A stretch of DNA of 64,000 nt from Paraburkholderia bonniea. Its GTDB lineage: Bacteria > Pseudomonadota > Gammaproteobacteria > Burkholderiales > Burkholderiaceae. Positions 28,241-37,193 of this stretch are shown here, piece after piece. Under the pieces are notes generated by a model. It did not search any database. It saw nothing but the letters and a program-made list of their open reading frames with translations, and had not been told where the DNA came from. Location of the stretch: contig NZ_QPEQ01000001.1 of the NCBI RefSeq assembly GCF_009455625.1, positions 1,612,001 through 1,676,000 on the forward strand, written 5' to 3'. A program made the translations under genes and the position numbers. The stretch's first letter is position 1, and the number at the start of each line of letters is the position of its first letter.

Positions 28241-29269
28241 ATGAATACCTTGACCTCTTTTTCTGCAGTGGCCGCGCCGGAACGGGCACGGATTGTTGTT
28301 CTGGCCACCGGCGGCACGATTGCCGGTTCGGCTGCCACTCCCACTGAGACCTCGGCTTACCAGGCTGGCGCGCTGGGCATTGATACGTTGCTGACGGCGG
28401 TTCCCGCGCTGGACGAGGTGGCCCGGATCGAAGCGCAACAAGTGGCCAGTCTGGATAGCAAGGACATGTCGCCCGCGTTCTGGACGATTCTTGCGCAACG
28501 CGTGAATGAGTTGCTGGCCGACGACGCGATAGATGGCGTGGTGATTACACATGGCACCGACACGCTCGAAGAAACCGCTTATCTGCTGCATCTGACGGTT
28601 AAAAGCCGCAAGCCGGTGGTGCTGACTGCGGCGATGCGGCCGGCCTCGGCGCTATCGGCCGATGGCCCGCTGAATCTGCTTAACGCGGTGACGCTGGCCG
28701 CGAACCCGGCAGCCGTTGGACAAGGCGTGCTGGTCGCGCTGAATAACCAGATTCATAGCGCCCGCGAGGCGGCGAAAACCAGCACCTATGCGGTCGATGC
28801 GTTTCAGTCGCCTGAGTTCGGCATCCTGGGCTGGGTGCAGGACGGCCGGGTCGAGTTTGGCCGCAGTGTCGTGCGAGCGCACACCACGGCTACGGAGTTC
28901 GTGATTGGCGCGGCCTGGCCGCATGTCGAAATCGTGACGAGTTATGCCGGGGTTTCACGTGCGCTGGTTGACGGGCTGGTCGCGGCGGGCGTGCGTGGAA
29001 TCGTCGTGGCGGGCACCGGCAACGGCTCGATTCATGCGTCGCTGCAACAGGCGCTGGTGGATGCGCTGAAGCAGGGCGTGGCGGTAGTGCGCTCGTCGCG
29101 GGTTGGCTCAGGGCACGTGATGCGCAACGGCGCAGCGCTAGACGATGCATTGGGCTTTGTTAGCGCCGGGAGCTTGAATCCGTACAAGGCGCGGGTGCTG
29201 TTGATGCTGGCGCTGGCGGCAGGTGGAACGGGCCCGGTGATGTTGCAGCGGGTGTTTGACCAGTATTGA
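28241..29269 (+). CDS. L-asparaginase
   Basis: A 342-residue enzyme hydrolysing asparagine to aspartate and ammonia. The first active-site motif is VLATGGTIAGS (about 21-31) and the second is ITHGTDTLEETAYLL (about 104-118), giving the two catalytic Thr plus Asp-Lys. Length and motif form fit type II asparaginase, yet there is no signal peptide before the first motif, so it is probably cytoplasmic. A strong hairpin follows. Confidence 0.94.
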   Translation: MNTLTSFSAVAAPERARIVVLATGGTIAGSAATPTETSAYQAGALGIDTLLTAVPALDEVARIEAQQVASLDSKDMSPAFWTILAQRVNELLADDAIDGVVITHGTDTLEETAYLLHLTVKSRKPVVLTAAMRPASALSADGPLNLLNAVTLAANPAAVGQGVLVALNNQIHSAREAAKTSTYAVDAFQSPEFGILGWVQDGRVEFGRSVVRAHTTATEFVIGAAWPHVEIVTSYAGVSRALVDGLVAAGVRGIVVAGTGNGSIHASLQQALVDALKQGVAVVRSSRVGSGHVMRNGAALDDALGFVSAGSLNPYKARVLLMLALAAGGTGPVMLQRVFDQY

Positions 29270-29338
29270 TGACTGATTGGGTGATGAAGGGGCGCAGCCA
29301 GGCTGCGGCATCGTGACGATGAAGTGACGATGACAAAG

Positions 29339-29379
29339 CAACGCGGCGGTATCAGCTTGAAGCCAATACCGCCGCGTTG
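29339..29379 (+). terminator. Hairpin after the asparaginase gene
   Basis: CAACGCGGCGGTAT and ATACCGCCGCGTTG form a 14-bp perfect stem with a 13-base loop, 70 bases past the stop. The T-run is weak, and it may serve the convergent BON-LysM gene as well. Confidence 0.75.
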
Positions 29380-29526
29380 TGTTGGGCTGGACGGTGCCCC
29401 TGGGTTTTCTTTTGCCCGCGTGGTCGCTTTATATCAAACCAGCGCAAACCAGCGCTGCGGTTTTGCTGGCTGGCCAGAAGCATTAAATGCATCAAATCAA
29501 TCAGTGAACCAGCCAGCTTTGCCTTG

Positions 29527-30015
29527 TTACTGAACCGCAGGAATCACTAGAACCTGGCCCGGATAAATTTTGTCCGGGCTTTTTAGCATTGGCGTATTGG
29601 CCTTGAAAATCAGGTCGTTCTTTGAACCATTGCCGTAATACTTTTCGGCGATTTTCCATAGATTGTCGCCAGAGACGACGGTATGGAACTGTGCCTCAGG
29701 GGCTGGGTTGGTGACGCTCAGTTTGTCGTCCACTTTGTCGACGTTTTGCACATTGCCCGCCGCGACCAGGATTTTTTCCTTGGTGGCTTGATCGGCGGCT
29801 TCACCAGAAACCGTCACGACATGGCTGCTGCCGTCATAAGCCACTTGCAGGTTAGTGGCATTGAGGCCTTGCGCGCGGATATAGGTGGCAATGGCATCGC
29901 TAGCGGTTTTATTGAGTGCTGCGACGTCAACTGGAGCGGCTGCGGCTTGCGCCGAGGTGGAGGCTGCGCCGAACAGTTTTTCGCCGGCGTCTTTGATGAA
30001 GCTGAGAATACCCAT
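29527..30015 (-). CDS. kbp: BON-LysM domain protein (potassium-binding protein Kbp / YgaU-like)
   Basis: A 162-residue cytoplasmic protein. Residues 1-28 are MGILSFIKDAGEKLFG plus an Ala-rich linker, the YgaU-type N-terminus. A BON domain follows at about 30-100, and a LysM domain at about 108-160 (HTVVSGDNLWKIAEKYYGNGSKNDLIFKANTPMLKSPDKIYPGQVLVIP pattern). The E. coli homologue Kbp binds K+. AAGGAG lies seven bases before the ATG. It stands alone. Confidence 0.94.
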   Translation of the reverse strand: MGILSFIKDAGEKLFGAASTSAQAAAAPVDVAALNKTASDAIATYIRAQGLNATNLQVAYDGSSHVVTVSGEAADQATKEKILVAAGNVQNVDKVDDKLSVTNPAPEAQFHTVVSGDNLWKIAEKYYGNGSKNDLIFKANTPMLKSPDKIYPGQVLVIPAVQ

Positions 30016-30552
30016 CAGTCAAACTCCTTACGTGGTGGAAAAGCCGTTGAAGTCTAAGCGAGTCTGACTTGAATTCAATCAGATAATTCCATTTACACGT
30101 AGGAATAAATTAAAAAAACGTGACGGAATAATGCTCAAACCTAAATACCACAAGGCATTGACTAGTTTGATTGAATAATCTGGCGCGATAAATCCGACAG
30201 CTGAACACCCGACGATGACGTCTGACCGACCAAGGCTTCCCCGGCACCGCCGGGTGTCGCTGCGGACCCCTGCTTGCCACCCACGAAACTGGGCAGTCTG
30301 GTTTGTCTGATCCGGTTGGATGCGGTGCAGATACAGAAACAGCACCCCTGACGGATCAGACGATTACTGGCTTGATGCCGCAATAACTTGCAATAACGCT
30401 TGAAACTCGTTGGCCATAGTGAATGGCACATGATTAATAGCGCATCGGGTATTACACATTGCAGCGGGCAAATAAGGTTCTGAACCAGTTCACTGTTGCA
30501 GGCTGATATTTGACTGGTTCAGACCGATTTCAATTTTGGCCGCAAGCGCGTT
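30016..30552. other. 537-base intergenic region with two inverted repeats, no convincing gene
   Basis: Composition is lower in G+C than the neighbours. TCTGATCCG (30306-30314) is inverted at 30352-30360. TCTGAACCAGT (30479-30489) is inverted at 30513-30523, 30 bases beyond the glxR stop. Short frames of under 90 codons exist on the minus strand but lack codon bias and ribosome sites. Confidence 0.6.
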
Positions 30553-31461
30553 TTATGCCGCTTTCGCTTCTTTATTCGGCGCTTGTGCAATGTCGAAATT
30601 CGCCATGATTTCAAGCGCCCGAATCATCGCGGAGTGATCCCATGCCTTGCCACCATTTGCCGCGCAGACGCTGAAAAGTTGCTGCGCGCTGGCCGTGTGG
30701 GGCAGGGCAAGCCCAAGCTTGCGGGCACCATCGAGTGCGAGATTCAGATCCTTCTGATGCAGCTCGATGCGAAAGCCTGGATCGAACGTGCGTTTGGTCA
30801 TGCGCTCGCCGTGCACCTCGAGAATGCGCGATGCCGCGAATCCACCCATCAGCGCGCGCCGTACCCGCTCCGGGTCAGCGCCCGAGCGTGCCGCAAACAG
30901 CAGCGCTTCGGCCACGGCCTCAATGTTCAGCGCCACGATGATCTGGTTAGCGACCTTGCAGGTTTGCCCCGCGCCGTTATCCCCGATCAGCGAGATATTT
31001 TTGCCCATCAGTTCAAACAGCGGCTTGGCCAGATCAAATGCTTTTTGCGGGCCGCCAACCATGATGGTCAACGTGGCTTCGCGTGCGCCAATTTCGCCGC
31101 CAGACACTGGCGCATCCAGATAATCGCAGTTCAGCCCGTTGATTTTTTTGGCGAATTCCTGGGTTTCGAGTGGTGCAATCGAACTCATGTCGATGACCAG
31201 CTTGCCCCGCGACAGGCCATTTGCTACGCCGCTTTCATCGAACAGCACCGAAGCTACATCTGGCGTATCCGGCACCATGATGATGATGACGTCGGCGGCT
31301 TCGGCCACGGCTTTTGAATGCTCGACTACCGTGCTGGCGGTGCGTAAATCATCTGGCACGCGGTACGCGCCATTGACGAACAGCGTATGGCCGCCTTTGA
31401 TGAGATTGCGGGCCATATGCGCGCCCATGATGCCAAGGCCAATAAAGCCAATTTTTGCCAT
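30553..31461 (-). CDS. glxR: 2-hydroxy-3-oxopropionate reductase (tartronate semialdehyde reductase)
   Basis: A 302-residue NAD(P)-dependent enzyme of the 3-hydroxyisobutyrate dehydrogenase family that reduces tartronate semialdehyde to glycerate. The Rossmann motif is KIGFIGLGIMGAHMARNL (3-20). The substrate signature DAPVSGGEIGAREATLTIMVGG is at about 117-138 and the catalytic Lys is in GAGQTCKVANQI (about 163-174). ATG 31461 follows GGAG in GGAGAAGCAAC. It is the last gene of gcl-hyi-glxR. Confidence 0.95.
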   Translation of the reverse strand: MAKIGFIGLGIMGAHMARNLIKGGHTLFVNGAYRVPDDLRTASTVVEHSKAVAEAADVIIIMVPDTPDVASVLFDESGVANGLSRGKLVIDMSSIAPLETQEFAKKINGLNCDYLDAPVSGGEIGAREATLTIMVGGPQKAFDLAKPLFELMGKNISLIGDNGAGQTCKVANQIIVALNIEAVAEALLFAARSGADPERVRRALMGGFAASRILEVHGERMTKRTFDPGFRIELHQKDLNLALDGARKLGLALPHTASAQQLFSVCAANGGKAWDHSAMIRALEIMANFDIAQAPNKEAKAA

Positions 31462-31581
31462 GTTGCTTCTCCATTCAGAGTATTCGGCTGTGGGACGCGG
31501 CAGCGTGACGCATGCCGAGCCCCCAGTTTTAATCAATGTTTTTTCAACGCAGGGTGAGCGATGGTGAGCATAGTGAGCGGC

Positions 31582-32391
31582 TCAGACTAGCGCGGCGGCT
31601 GGCACATGAGCTTGCCCGGCAACTTTCTGCAACCAGCCTAGCCCTGCCTGAGTGGTTGTGCGCGGCTTGTATTCGCAGCCGATATAGCCGTTGTAACCGA
31701 GCGAATCGAGCAGCGAGAACAAGTATGGGTAGTGAATTTCGCCAGTGCCTGGTTCGTTGCGCCCGGGGTTGTCCGCAAGCTGGATGTGCCCAATCAAAGC
31801 CAGGTTCTTCTGGATCGTGGCGGCGAGTTCGCCTTCCATGCGTTGCATGTGATAGATGTCGTACTGCAAAAACAGGTTGTCCGACCCCACCGCGCGGATC
31901 ACGTCCAGCCCTTGTGCGGAATGGTTGAGCGCAAAGCCGGGGATGTCGTATGAATTGCAGGGTTCGACCAGTAGCCGGATGCCTTCCTGCTTCAGGGCCT
32001 CGGCGGCGAAGCGCAGGTTGTCGACGAGGGTGGTGCGGGCAGTTTGCGCATCGACGCTGACGGGCACGATGCCCGCGAGGCAATTGAGCTGTGACACCTT
32101 CAGCGCCTTGGCGTAATTGATCGCACGGCTGACACCTTCGCGGAACTCATCGATTCGGTCGGGCAAACACGCGATACCGCGTTCACCCGCTTCCCAGTTG
32201 CCTGCGGGCAGGTTGTGCAGCACCAGCTTCAACTGGTTTTGCTGCAGTTGCTGCTGCAACTCCGAGATGGCATACGGATAGGGAAACAGAAACTCCACTG
32301 CGTCGAACCCCGCCTGCGCCGCCGCCGCAAAACGCTCAAGAAACGGCAGTTCGTTGAATAGCATGGTTAGATTGGCTGCAAATTTTGGCAT
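31582..32391 (-). CDS. hyi: Hydroxypyruvate isomerase
   Basis: A 269-residue TIM-barrel enzyme (xylose isomerase-like family) interconverting hydroxypyruvate and tartronate semialdehyde. Visible are MPKFAANLTMLFNELPFLERF (1-21), the metal ligand region LLVEPCNSYDIPGF (about 142-155), QYDIYHMQRMEG (about 176-187) and GEIHYPYLF and the ending GCEYKPRTTTQAGLGWL. It sits between gcl (68 bases upstream) and glxR (120 bases downstream). Confidence 0.95.
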   Translation of the reverse strand: MPKFAANLTMLFNELPFLERFAAAAQAGFDAVEFLFPYPYAISELQQQLQQNQLKLVLHNLPAGNWEAGERGIACLPDRIDEFREGVSRAINYAKALKVSQLNCLAGIVPVSVDAQTARTTLVDNLRFAAEALKQEGIRLLVEPCNSYDIPGFALNHSAQGLDVIRAVGSDNLFLQYDIYHMQRMEGELAATIQKNLALIGHIQLADNPGRNEPGTGEIHYPYLFSLLDSLGYNGYIGCEYKPRTTTQAGLGWLQKVAGQAHVPAAALV

Positions 32392-32446
32392 GTTGCTTTG
32401 CTCTCTCAGGTCGTTCTGACGATTACTCAAAAGGTCGTTGTGCTGA

Positions 32447-32470
32447 CTTAGTCGAGCACTCAGTCGAGCA
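32447..32470. repeat. 12-bp tandem duplication spanning the gcl stop codon
   Basis: On the minus strand TGCTCGACTGAG is followed directly by TGCTCGACTAAG. The TGA in the first copy is the gcl stop, and the second copy carries TAA in the same frame. Confidence 0.93.
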
Positions 32471-34235
32471 GGCTAATGGCGCTCGGCGCATGTTCGGCCT
32501 TGTCGGCCAGATCTTCGAATTCGTTGATGGCGTCGATTTCCGCTCCCATTGAAATATTGGTCACGCGCTCAAGAATGACTTCGACGATGACTGGGACGTT
32601 GAATTCGGACAGCATCGCCTGGGCTTTCAGCAGCGCGGGCTTGACTTCTTCTGGCCGGAAGACGCGCAGTGCCTTGCAGCCCAAGCCCTCAGCCACCGCC
32701 ACGTGGTCCACGCCGTAGCCGTTGACCTCCGGCGAATTGATGTTGTCGAACGCGAGCTGGACGCAGTAATCCATGTCGAAGGCGCGCTGCGCCTGGCGGA
32801 TCAGGCCGAGATAGGAGTTGTTCACCACCACGTGCACGTAAGGCAGCTTGAACTGGGCCCCTGCCGCCAGCTCTTCGATCATGAACTGGAAGTCGTAGTC
32901 GCCTGACAGCGCGACGATCTGGCGTTGTGGATCAGCCGCCCGCACACCGAGCGCTGCCGGAATCGTCCAGCCCAGCGGACCCGCCTGACCGCAGTTGATC
33001 CAGTTGCGCGCCTTGTAGACATGCAAAAACTGCGCGCCCGCGATTTGCGACAGGCCGATGGTGCTGATGTAGCAGGTGTCGCGGCCAAACACCTGGTTCA
33101 TTTCTTCGTAGACGCGTTGTGGCTTGATCGGCACGTTGTCGAAGTGCGTCTTGCGCTGCAACGTGCGTTTGCGCTGCTGGCACTCGGCCACCCAGGCGCT
33201 GCGGTCTTTCAGCTTGCCCGCAGCTTTCCATTCGCGCGCAACTTCGACGAACAGTTCCAGCGCGGCTTTGGCGTCCGAGACGATGCCGAGATCTGGGCCG
33301 AACACACGACCGATCTGGGTTGGCTCGATATCCACGTGGACGAATTTGCGTCCCTTGGTGTAGACCTCGACGCTGCCAGTGTGGCGGTTGGCCCAGCGGT
33401 TGCCGATGCCCAGTACGAAGTCAGAGGCGAGCAGGGTGGCATTGCCGTAGCGATGTGAAGTTTGCAGGCCGACCATGCCTGCCATGAGCGGATGATCGTC
33501 GGGAATCGCGCCCCAGGACATCAGCGTCGGAATGACGGGCACGCCGATGGTTTCTGCGAATTGCACCAGCAGATCTTCAGCGACGGCATTGAGTACCCCG
33601 CCACCAGAGACGATCAGCGGCTTGGCGGAGCTGTTGAGCAGGTTGAGTGCGGCTTCGATCTGCTTGCGTGTGGCGGCGGGCTTGTAGACCGGGAGCCGTT
33701 CGTAGGTATCGATATCGAACTCGATCTCGGCCAGTTGCACGTCGATCGGCAAGTCGATCAGCACCGGGCCGGGGCGGCCTGAGCGCATCAGATGGAATGC
33801 CTGCTGGAACACACGTGGCACCAGTGCCGGTTCACGGACCGTAACGGCCCATTTGGTGACCGGCTTGGCGATGGATTCGATGTCGACTGCCTGGAAATCT
33901 TCCTTGTACAACCGCGAGCGCGGTGCCTGGCCGGTAATGGCGAGAATGGGAATGGAATCGGCTGAAGCTGAATACAGCCCGGTAATCATGTCAGTGCCCG
34001 CTGGGCCTGAGGTGCCGATGCAGACCCCGATATTGCCAGGCGCTGCGCGGGTATAGCCTTCGGCCATATGCGAAGCGCCTTCGACGTGGCGCGCCAGCAC
34101 ATGGCTGATATTCCCAGCCTTGCGCATCGCGGAGTAAAACGGATTGATTGCGGCACCGGGAACACCGAAAGCGGTGTCGATACCTTCTTTTTCGAGCACC
34201 AGTACTGCGGCGTCAACGGCTCTCATCTTGGCCAT
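32460..34235 (-). CDS. gcl: Glyoxylate carboligase (tartronate-semialdehyde synthase)
   Basis: A 591-residue thiamine-diphosphate enzyme joining two glyoxylates to tartronate semialdehyde and CO2. The N-terminal PYR domain begins [36 protein letters not shown]-like. Residue 51 lies in [12 protein letters not shown], where most ThDP enzymes have Glu but Gcl typically has Val, consistent with Gcl. The ThDP motif [13 protein letters not shown] and [12 protein letters not shown] is at about 448-480. AGGAG lies six bases before ATG 34235. A LysR gene diverges 220 bases away and probably controls the operon. Confidence 0.97.
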   Translation of the reverse strand: MAKMRAVDAAVLVLEKEGIDTAFGVPGAAINPFYSAMRKAGNISHVLARHVEGASHMAEGYTRAAPGNIGVCIGTSGPAGTDMITGLYSASADSIPILAITGQAPRSRLYKEDFQAVDIESIAKPVTKWAVTVREPALVPRVFQQAFHLMRSGRPGPVLIDLPIDVQLAEIEFDIDTYERLPVYKPAATRKQIEAALNLLNSSAKPLIVSGGGVLNAVAEDLLVQFAETIGVPVIPTLMSWGAIPDDHPLMAGMVGLQTSHRYGNATLLASDFVLGIGNRWANRHTGSVEVYTKGRKFVHVDIEPTQIGRVFGPDLGIVSDAKAALELFVEVAREWKAAGKLKDRSAWVAECQQRKRTLQRKTHFDNVPIKPQRVYEEMNQVFGRDTCYISTIGLSQIAGAQFLHVYKARNWINCGQAGPLGWTIPAALGVRAADPQRQIVALSGDYDFQFMIEELAAGAQFKLPYVHVVVNNSYLGLIRQAQRAFDMDYCVQLAFDNINSPEVNGYGVDHVAVAEGLGCKALRVFRPEEVKPALLKAQAMLSEFNVPVIVEVILERVTNISMGAEIDAINEFEDLADKAEHAPSAISLLD

Positions 34236-34455
34236 GGATGTCTCCTGAATATAGTGGGGGTGCCACTGCGTGGCGAATGAGATGCACTCTAATGCTGCAT
34301 TTAAGGTTTGATAAGATCCGCTTTGGTCGCTTATTTCAAAACAAAAAGTATTGAATTGGCTGGCTTGATTCACGGCATCTGTTCCATGTTGGGCATGCCG
34401 TGTTGCGTATGCAGTGGACCAAAGTGCAGTCAAGAACGCTGGGCAGGAGACAGGA

Positions 34456-35379
34456 ATGGACCGTTTCAGACAGATCGAAACCTTTGTGCGCGTGGCCGAT
34501 GCAGGCAGTCTGGCGGCCGCGGCGCTTGAGGAAGGCGTCTCTCCCGTGATTCTCGGGCGCCGTATAGACGCGCTTGAGCGGCGCTTAGGGGTCAAGCTGA
34601 TGTACCGCTCGACCCGGCGGCTGGTGATTAGCGAGGAGGGAGCCGCATTCCTGGAGCGTTGCCGCGGCTTGCTGCGCGAATGGAATCAGGCAGAAAACGA
34701 GTTGACCGAAGGGCGTCGCGCGGTGAGCGGACATCTGGTGGTATCGGCACCGGCTGCTTTCGGACGCAAGCACGTGGCACCGCTGGCCAGCCAATTTCTG
34801 GCAGACAAGCCGGAGTTGCAGGTGTCATTCAACCTGAGCGACCGGGTGGCTGATCTGGTGCGCGAGGGCTACGACTTGTCGATCCGGATTGGCGGAAGCG
34901 TGGACCCTAATTTTGTCGCCGTGAAGCTGGCGTCCAACCGCCGGGTGGTGTGCGGCACACCCGCCTATTTTGAGCAATATGGCCGGCCGCAGACGCTGGA
35001 CGATTTGCGCCAGCACAACTGCCTCGCGTTTAACCTGCAGGGTGGCCAGAATCGTGGCTGGTATTTCAACCGCCATGGCCGGCTGGTGACCGTGCGAGTT
35101 GGCGGCACGCTTGACTGCAACGATGGCGAGTTGCTGCACCGCTGGGTCTCCGAAGGCCTGGGGCTCGGCTGGCGCTCCACCTGGGAAGTGCAGGCGCAAC
35201 TGGCGCGGGGTGAGCTGGAGACCGTTCTGGATGAATTCGCGCTGCCGGACTACGACATCCTGGCGGTCTACCCGCAGCAGCGTTATGTCCCGGCTAAAGT
35301 GCGCTATTTCATTGATTATTTGAAGGCTTGCTATGCGCAAGACGACTACTGGAATGGGGCGCATGAGTTCCGCGTATGA
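34456..35379 (+). CDS. LysR-family regulator divergent from gcl
   Basis: A 307-residue regulator. The helix-turn-helix (1-60) reads [27 protein letters not shown], then a substrate domain from about 90 to 290 of the CrgA/DsdC-like subfamily ([24 protein letters not shown]). ATG 34456 has AGGAGACAGG just before it. Its head-to-head position makes it the likely activator of gcl-hyi-glxR; the effector is not known. The 220-base shared gap is AT-rich near 34300-34360. Confidence 0.9.
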   Translation: MDRFRQIETFVRVADAGSLAAAALEEGVSPVILGRRIDALERRLGVKLMYRSTRRLVISEEGAAFLERCRGLLREWNQAENELTEGRRAVSGHLVVSAPAAFGRKHVAPLASQFLADKPELQVSFNLSDRVADLVREGYDLSIRIGGSVDPNFVAVKLASNRRVVCGTPAYFEQYGRPQTLDDLRQHNCLAFNLQGGQNRGWYFNRHGRLVTVRVGGTLDCNDGELLHRWVSEGLGLGWRSTWEVQAQLARGELETVLDEFALPDYDILAVYPQQRYVPAKVRYFIDYLKACYAQDDYWNGAHEFRV

Positions 35380-35593
35380 GTCTGGTTGTGCCGTTGGGCG
35401 TTCGCGGGCAGCGCTCGTTGATATGGCTCATCGACACCAGTAAACCTTTGAAAATACGATGGAATCGGCAAGAAAATCGTCTATATGACTTGTCCGGGCA
35501 AGATTTCCCGGATACACTCTCGGGCTTCTCACTTGCCGCACCGGTTCCGACGCCCGGGCGGCTTCTATCCATAAGTCAGCACAAGGAGTGTGT

Positions 35594-35968
35594 ATGCGTC
35601 ATTACGAAATCGTCTTCATCGTGCATCCCGATCAGAGCGAGCAGGTTCCTGCCATGATCGAGCGCTACAAGGCCACGATTACCTCGCATGGTGGCCAGAT
35701 CCACCGCATCGAAGACTGGGGCCGCCGTCAACTGGCCTACATGATCGAGAAACTTGCCAAGGCTCATTACGTCTGCATGAACATCGAATGCGACCAGACC
35801 ACGCTCGAAGAACTCGAGCATGCATTCAAGTTCAACGACGCTGTTTTGCGCCACCTGACCGTCAAGATGAAAAAGGCTGAAACCGCCGCATCGCCGATGA
35901 TGAAGGACGTACAGCGCGAAGAAGCCAAGAAGGCGGCTGCTACGCAACCGTCTGAAGCGCAGGCTTAA
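35594..35968 (+). CDS. rpsF: 30S ribosomal protein S6
   Basis: A 124-residue small-subunit protein that binds 16S rRNA together with S18. It shows [18 protein letters not shown], the central [20 protein letters not shown] signature (about 35-51) and a Lys/Ala/Glu-rich C-terminal tail. AAGGAG at 35582-35587 precedes the ATG. It opens rpsF-priB-rpsR-rplI, in which S6 with S18 commonly regulates its own leader. The 214-base region before it is non-coding. Confidence 0.97.
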   Translation: MRHYEIVFIVHPDQSEQVPAMIERYKATITSHGGQIHRIEDWGRRQLAYMIEKLAKAHYVCMNIECDQTTLEELEHAFKFNDAVLRHLTVKMKKAETAASPMMKDVQREEAKKAAATQPSEAQA

Positions 35969-36012
35969 GACTTTTTAAAGCCACCAGGTTCGAGTAAGCA
36001 AGCGCCGCTCCC

Positions 36013-36312
36013 GTGAACAGGTTGCAACTAACGGCCAGTATCGTTGAGCGCGAAGCGGTGAGATATACGCCCGCAGGCGTTCCGGTCGCAAGCTGCACGT
36101 TGCAGCACCACACGGAAGTTGTCGAAGCCGGCATTCCCCGGCAAGTCGAGCTGACCCTGCCAGCGGTTGCGGCAGGCGAGGTGAGCGGTAAGATGGAAGG
36201 TTGTGCGATGGGCATCCCGATGCTCTTTACCGGCTTTCTGGCGAAAAAACATCGCAATGCGAGAACCCTGGTGTTTCACATCACAGAATTGCAGGATCTT
36301 GGAAAGGACTGA
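36013..36312 (+). CDS. priB: Primosomal replication protein PriB
   Basis: A 99-residue single-OB-fold protein that binds ssDNA and links PriA to DnaT/DnaB in replication restart. It begins [27 protein letters not shown], and [19 protein letters not shown] (about 75-93) is typical. It starts at GTG 36013. rpsR starts two bases after its stop. Beta-proteobacteria keep priB between rpsF and rpsR. Confidence 0.95.
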   Translation: MNRLQLTASIVEREAVRYTPAGVPVASCTLQHHTEVVEAGIPRQVELTLPAVAAGEVSGKMEGCAMGIPMLFTGFLAKKHRNARTLVFHITELQDLGKD

Positions 36313-36314
36313 AC

Positions 36315-36590
36315 ATGCCCCGCCCGACAGGTAAGAAATTCGACAAGCGTCGTCAGCAACAAAACCCACTGTTCAAGCGCAAGAAATTTTGCCGCTTCAC
36401 AGCTGCTGGTGTCGACCAGATCGACTACAAAGACATCGAAACACTAAAAGACTTCATTGGCGAAAACGGCAAGATCACGCCAGCACGTCTGACGGGTACG
36501 AAGTCGCACTATCAACGCCAGCTGGATACGGCTATCAAGCGCGCACGTTTTCTCGCGCTGGTGCCGTACACCGACCAGCACAAGGCCTAA
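36315..36590 (+). CDS. rpsR: 30S ribosomal protein S18
   Basis: A 91-residue ribosomal protein partnering S6. The core [19 protein letters not shown] and the C-terminal [19 protein letters not shown] signature (about 68-86) are clear. It overlaps no gene but starts two bases past priB, and rplI follows 26 bases after. Confidence 0.97.
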   Translation: MPRPTGKKFDKRRQQQNPLFKRKKFCRFTAAGVDQIDYKDIETLKDFIGENGKITPARLTGTKSHYQRQLDTAIKRARFLALVPYTDQHKA

Positions 36591-36616
36591 CCCGACGACG
36601 CTAAAGGAGCATCCGA

Positions 36617-37069
36617 ATGCAAATCATTCTTCTGGAAAAAGTCGTTAACCTGGGCAATCTTGGCGACATCGTAAAAGTGAAGGACGGTTACGCACGTAAC
36701 TTCCTGATCCCCAACAAGTTTGCACGCCGCGCCACGAAAGACGCGATCGCTGAATTCGAAGTGCGTCGCGCTGAACTCGAAAAAATCGCAGCTGAAAAGC
36801 TGAAAGCAGCTCAGGCTCAAGGCGAAAAGCTGGGTGGCCTGACGCTTCAGATTGGTCAGAAAGCCGGTGTTGATGGCCGTTTGTTCGGTTCGGTCACCAA
36901 CGCTGACATCGCAGCTGCACTGGCCACTCAAGGCTTCACGGTCGAAAAGGCGCAAGTGCGTCTGGCCGATGGCCCGCTGAAGATGGTTGGCGATCATCCT
37001 GTGCAGGTTTCGTTGCACACGGACGTGCTGGTTGATGTGGTCGTTTCAGTATTGGGCGAACACGTTTAA
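36617..37069 (+). CDS. rplI: 50S ribosomal protein L9
   Basis: A 150-residue large-subunit protein. The N-terminal rRNA-binding domain has [32 protein letters not shown] (1-32), the signature of the family. A long connecting helix (about 42-75) and a C-terminal domain follow. AAAGGAG precedes the ATG. It is the last gene of the operon and is closed by a terminator. Confidence 0.97.
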   Translation: MQIILLEKVVNLGNLGDIVKVKDGYARNFLIPNKFARRATKDAIAEFEVRRAELEKIAAEKLKAAQAQGEKLGGLTLQIGQKAGVDGRLFGSVTNADIAAALATQGFTVEKAQVRLADGPLKMVGDHPVQVSLHTDVLVDVVVSVLGEHV

Positions 37070-37110
37070 GCATCGCGTGATATTTGCCAGGCATTGTCCG
37101 CCTGGCAAGG

Positions 37111-37145
37111 GGCAGGGACCGGGTAACGGGTCCCTGCCTTTTTTA
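37111..37145 (+). terminator. Terminator of the rpsF operon
   Basis: A 10-bp stem (GGCAGGGACC/GGTCCCTGCC) followed by T6. A second hairpin (TGCCAGGC/GCCTGGCA, 37086-37107) lies just before it. Confidence 0.93.
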
Positions 37146-37193
37146 TTTGATAGCGTGTTCCTGGCGCGCCTATTTGCCTGATAATTGCTCCCC

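Noticed and set aside
30162-30431. An 89-codon minus-strand frame as a small gene or transposase fragment
   Set aside because: Cys/Arg-rich sequence with no motif, no ribosome site, and inverted repeats crossing it.
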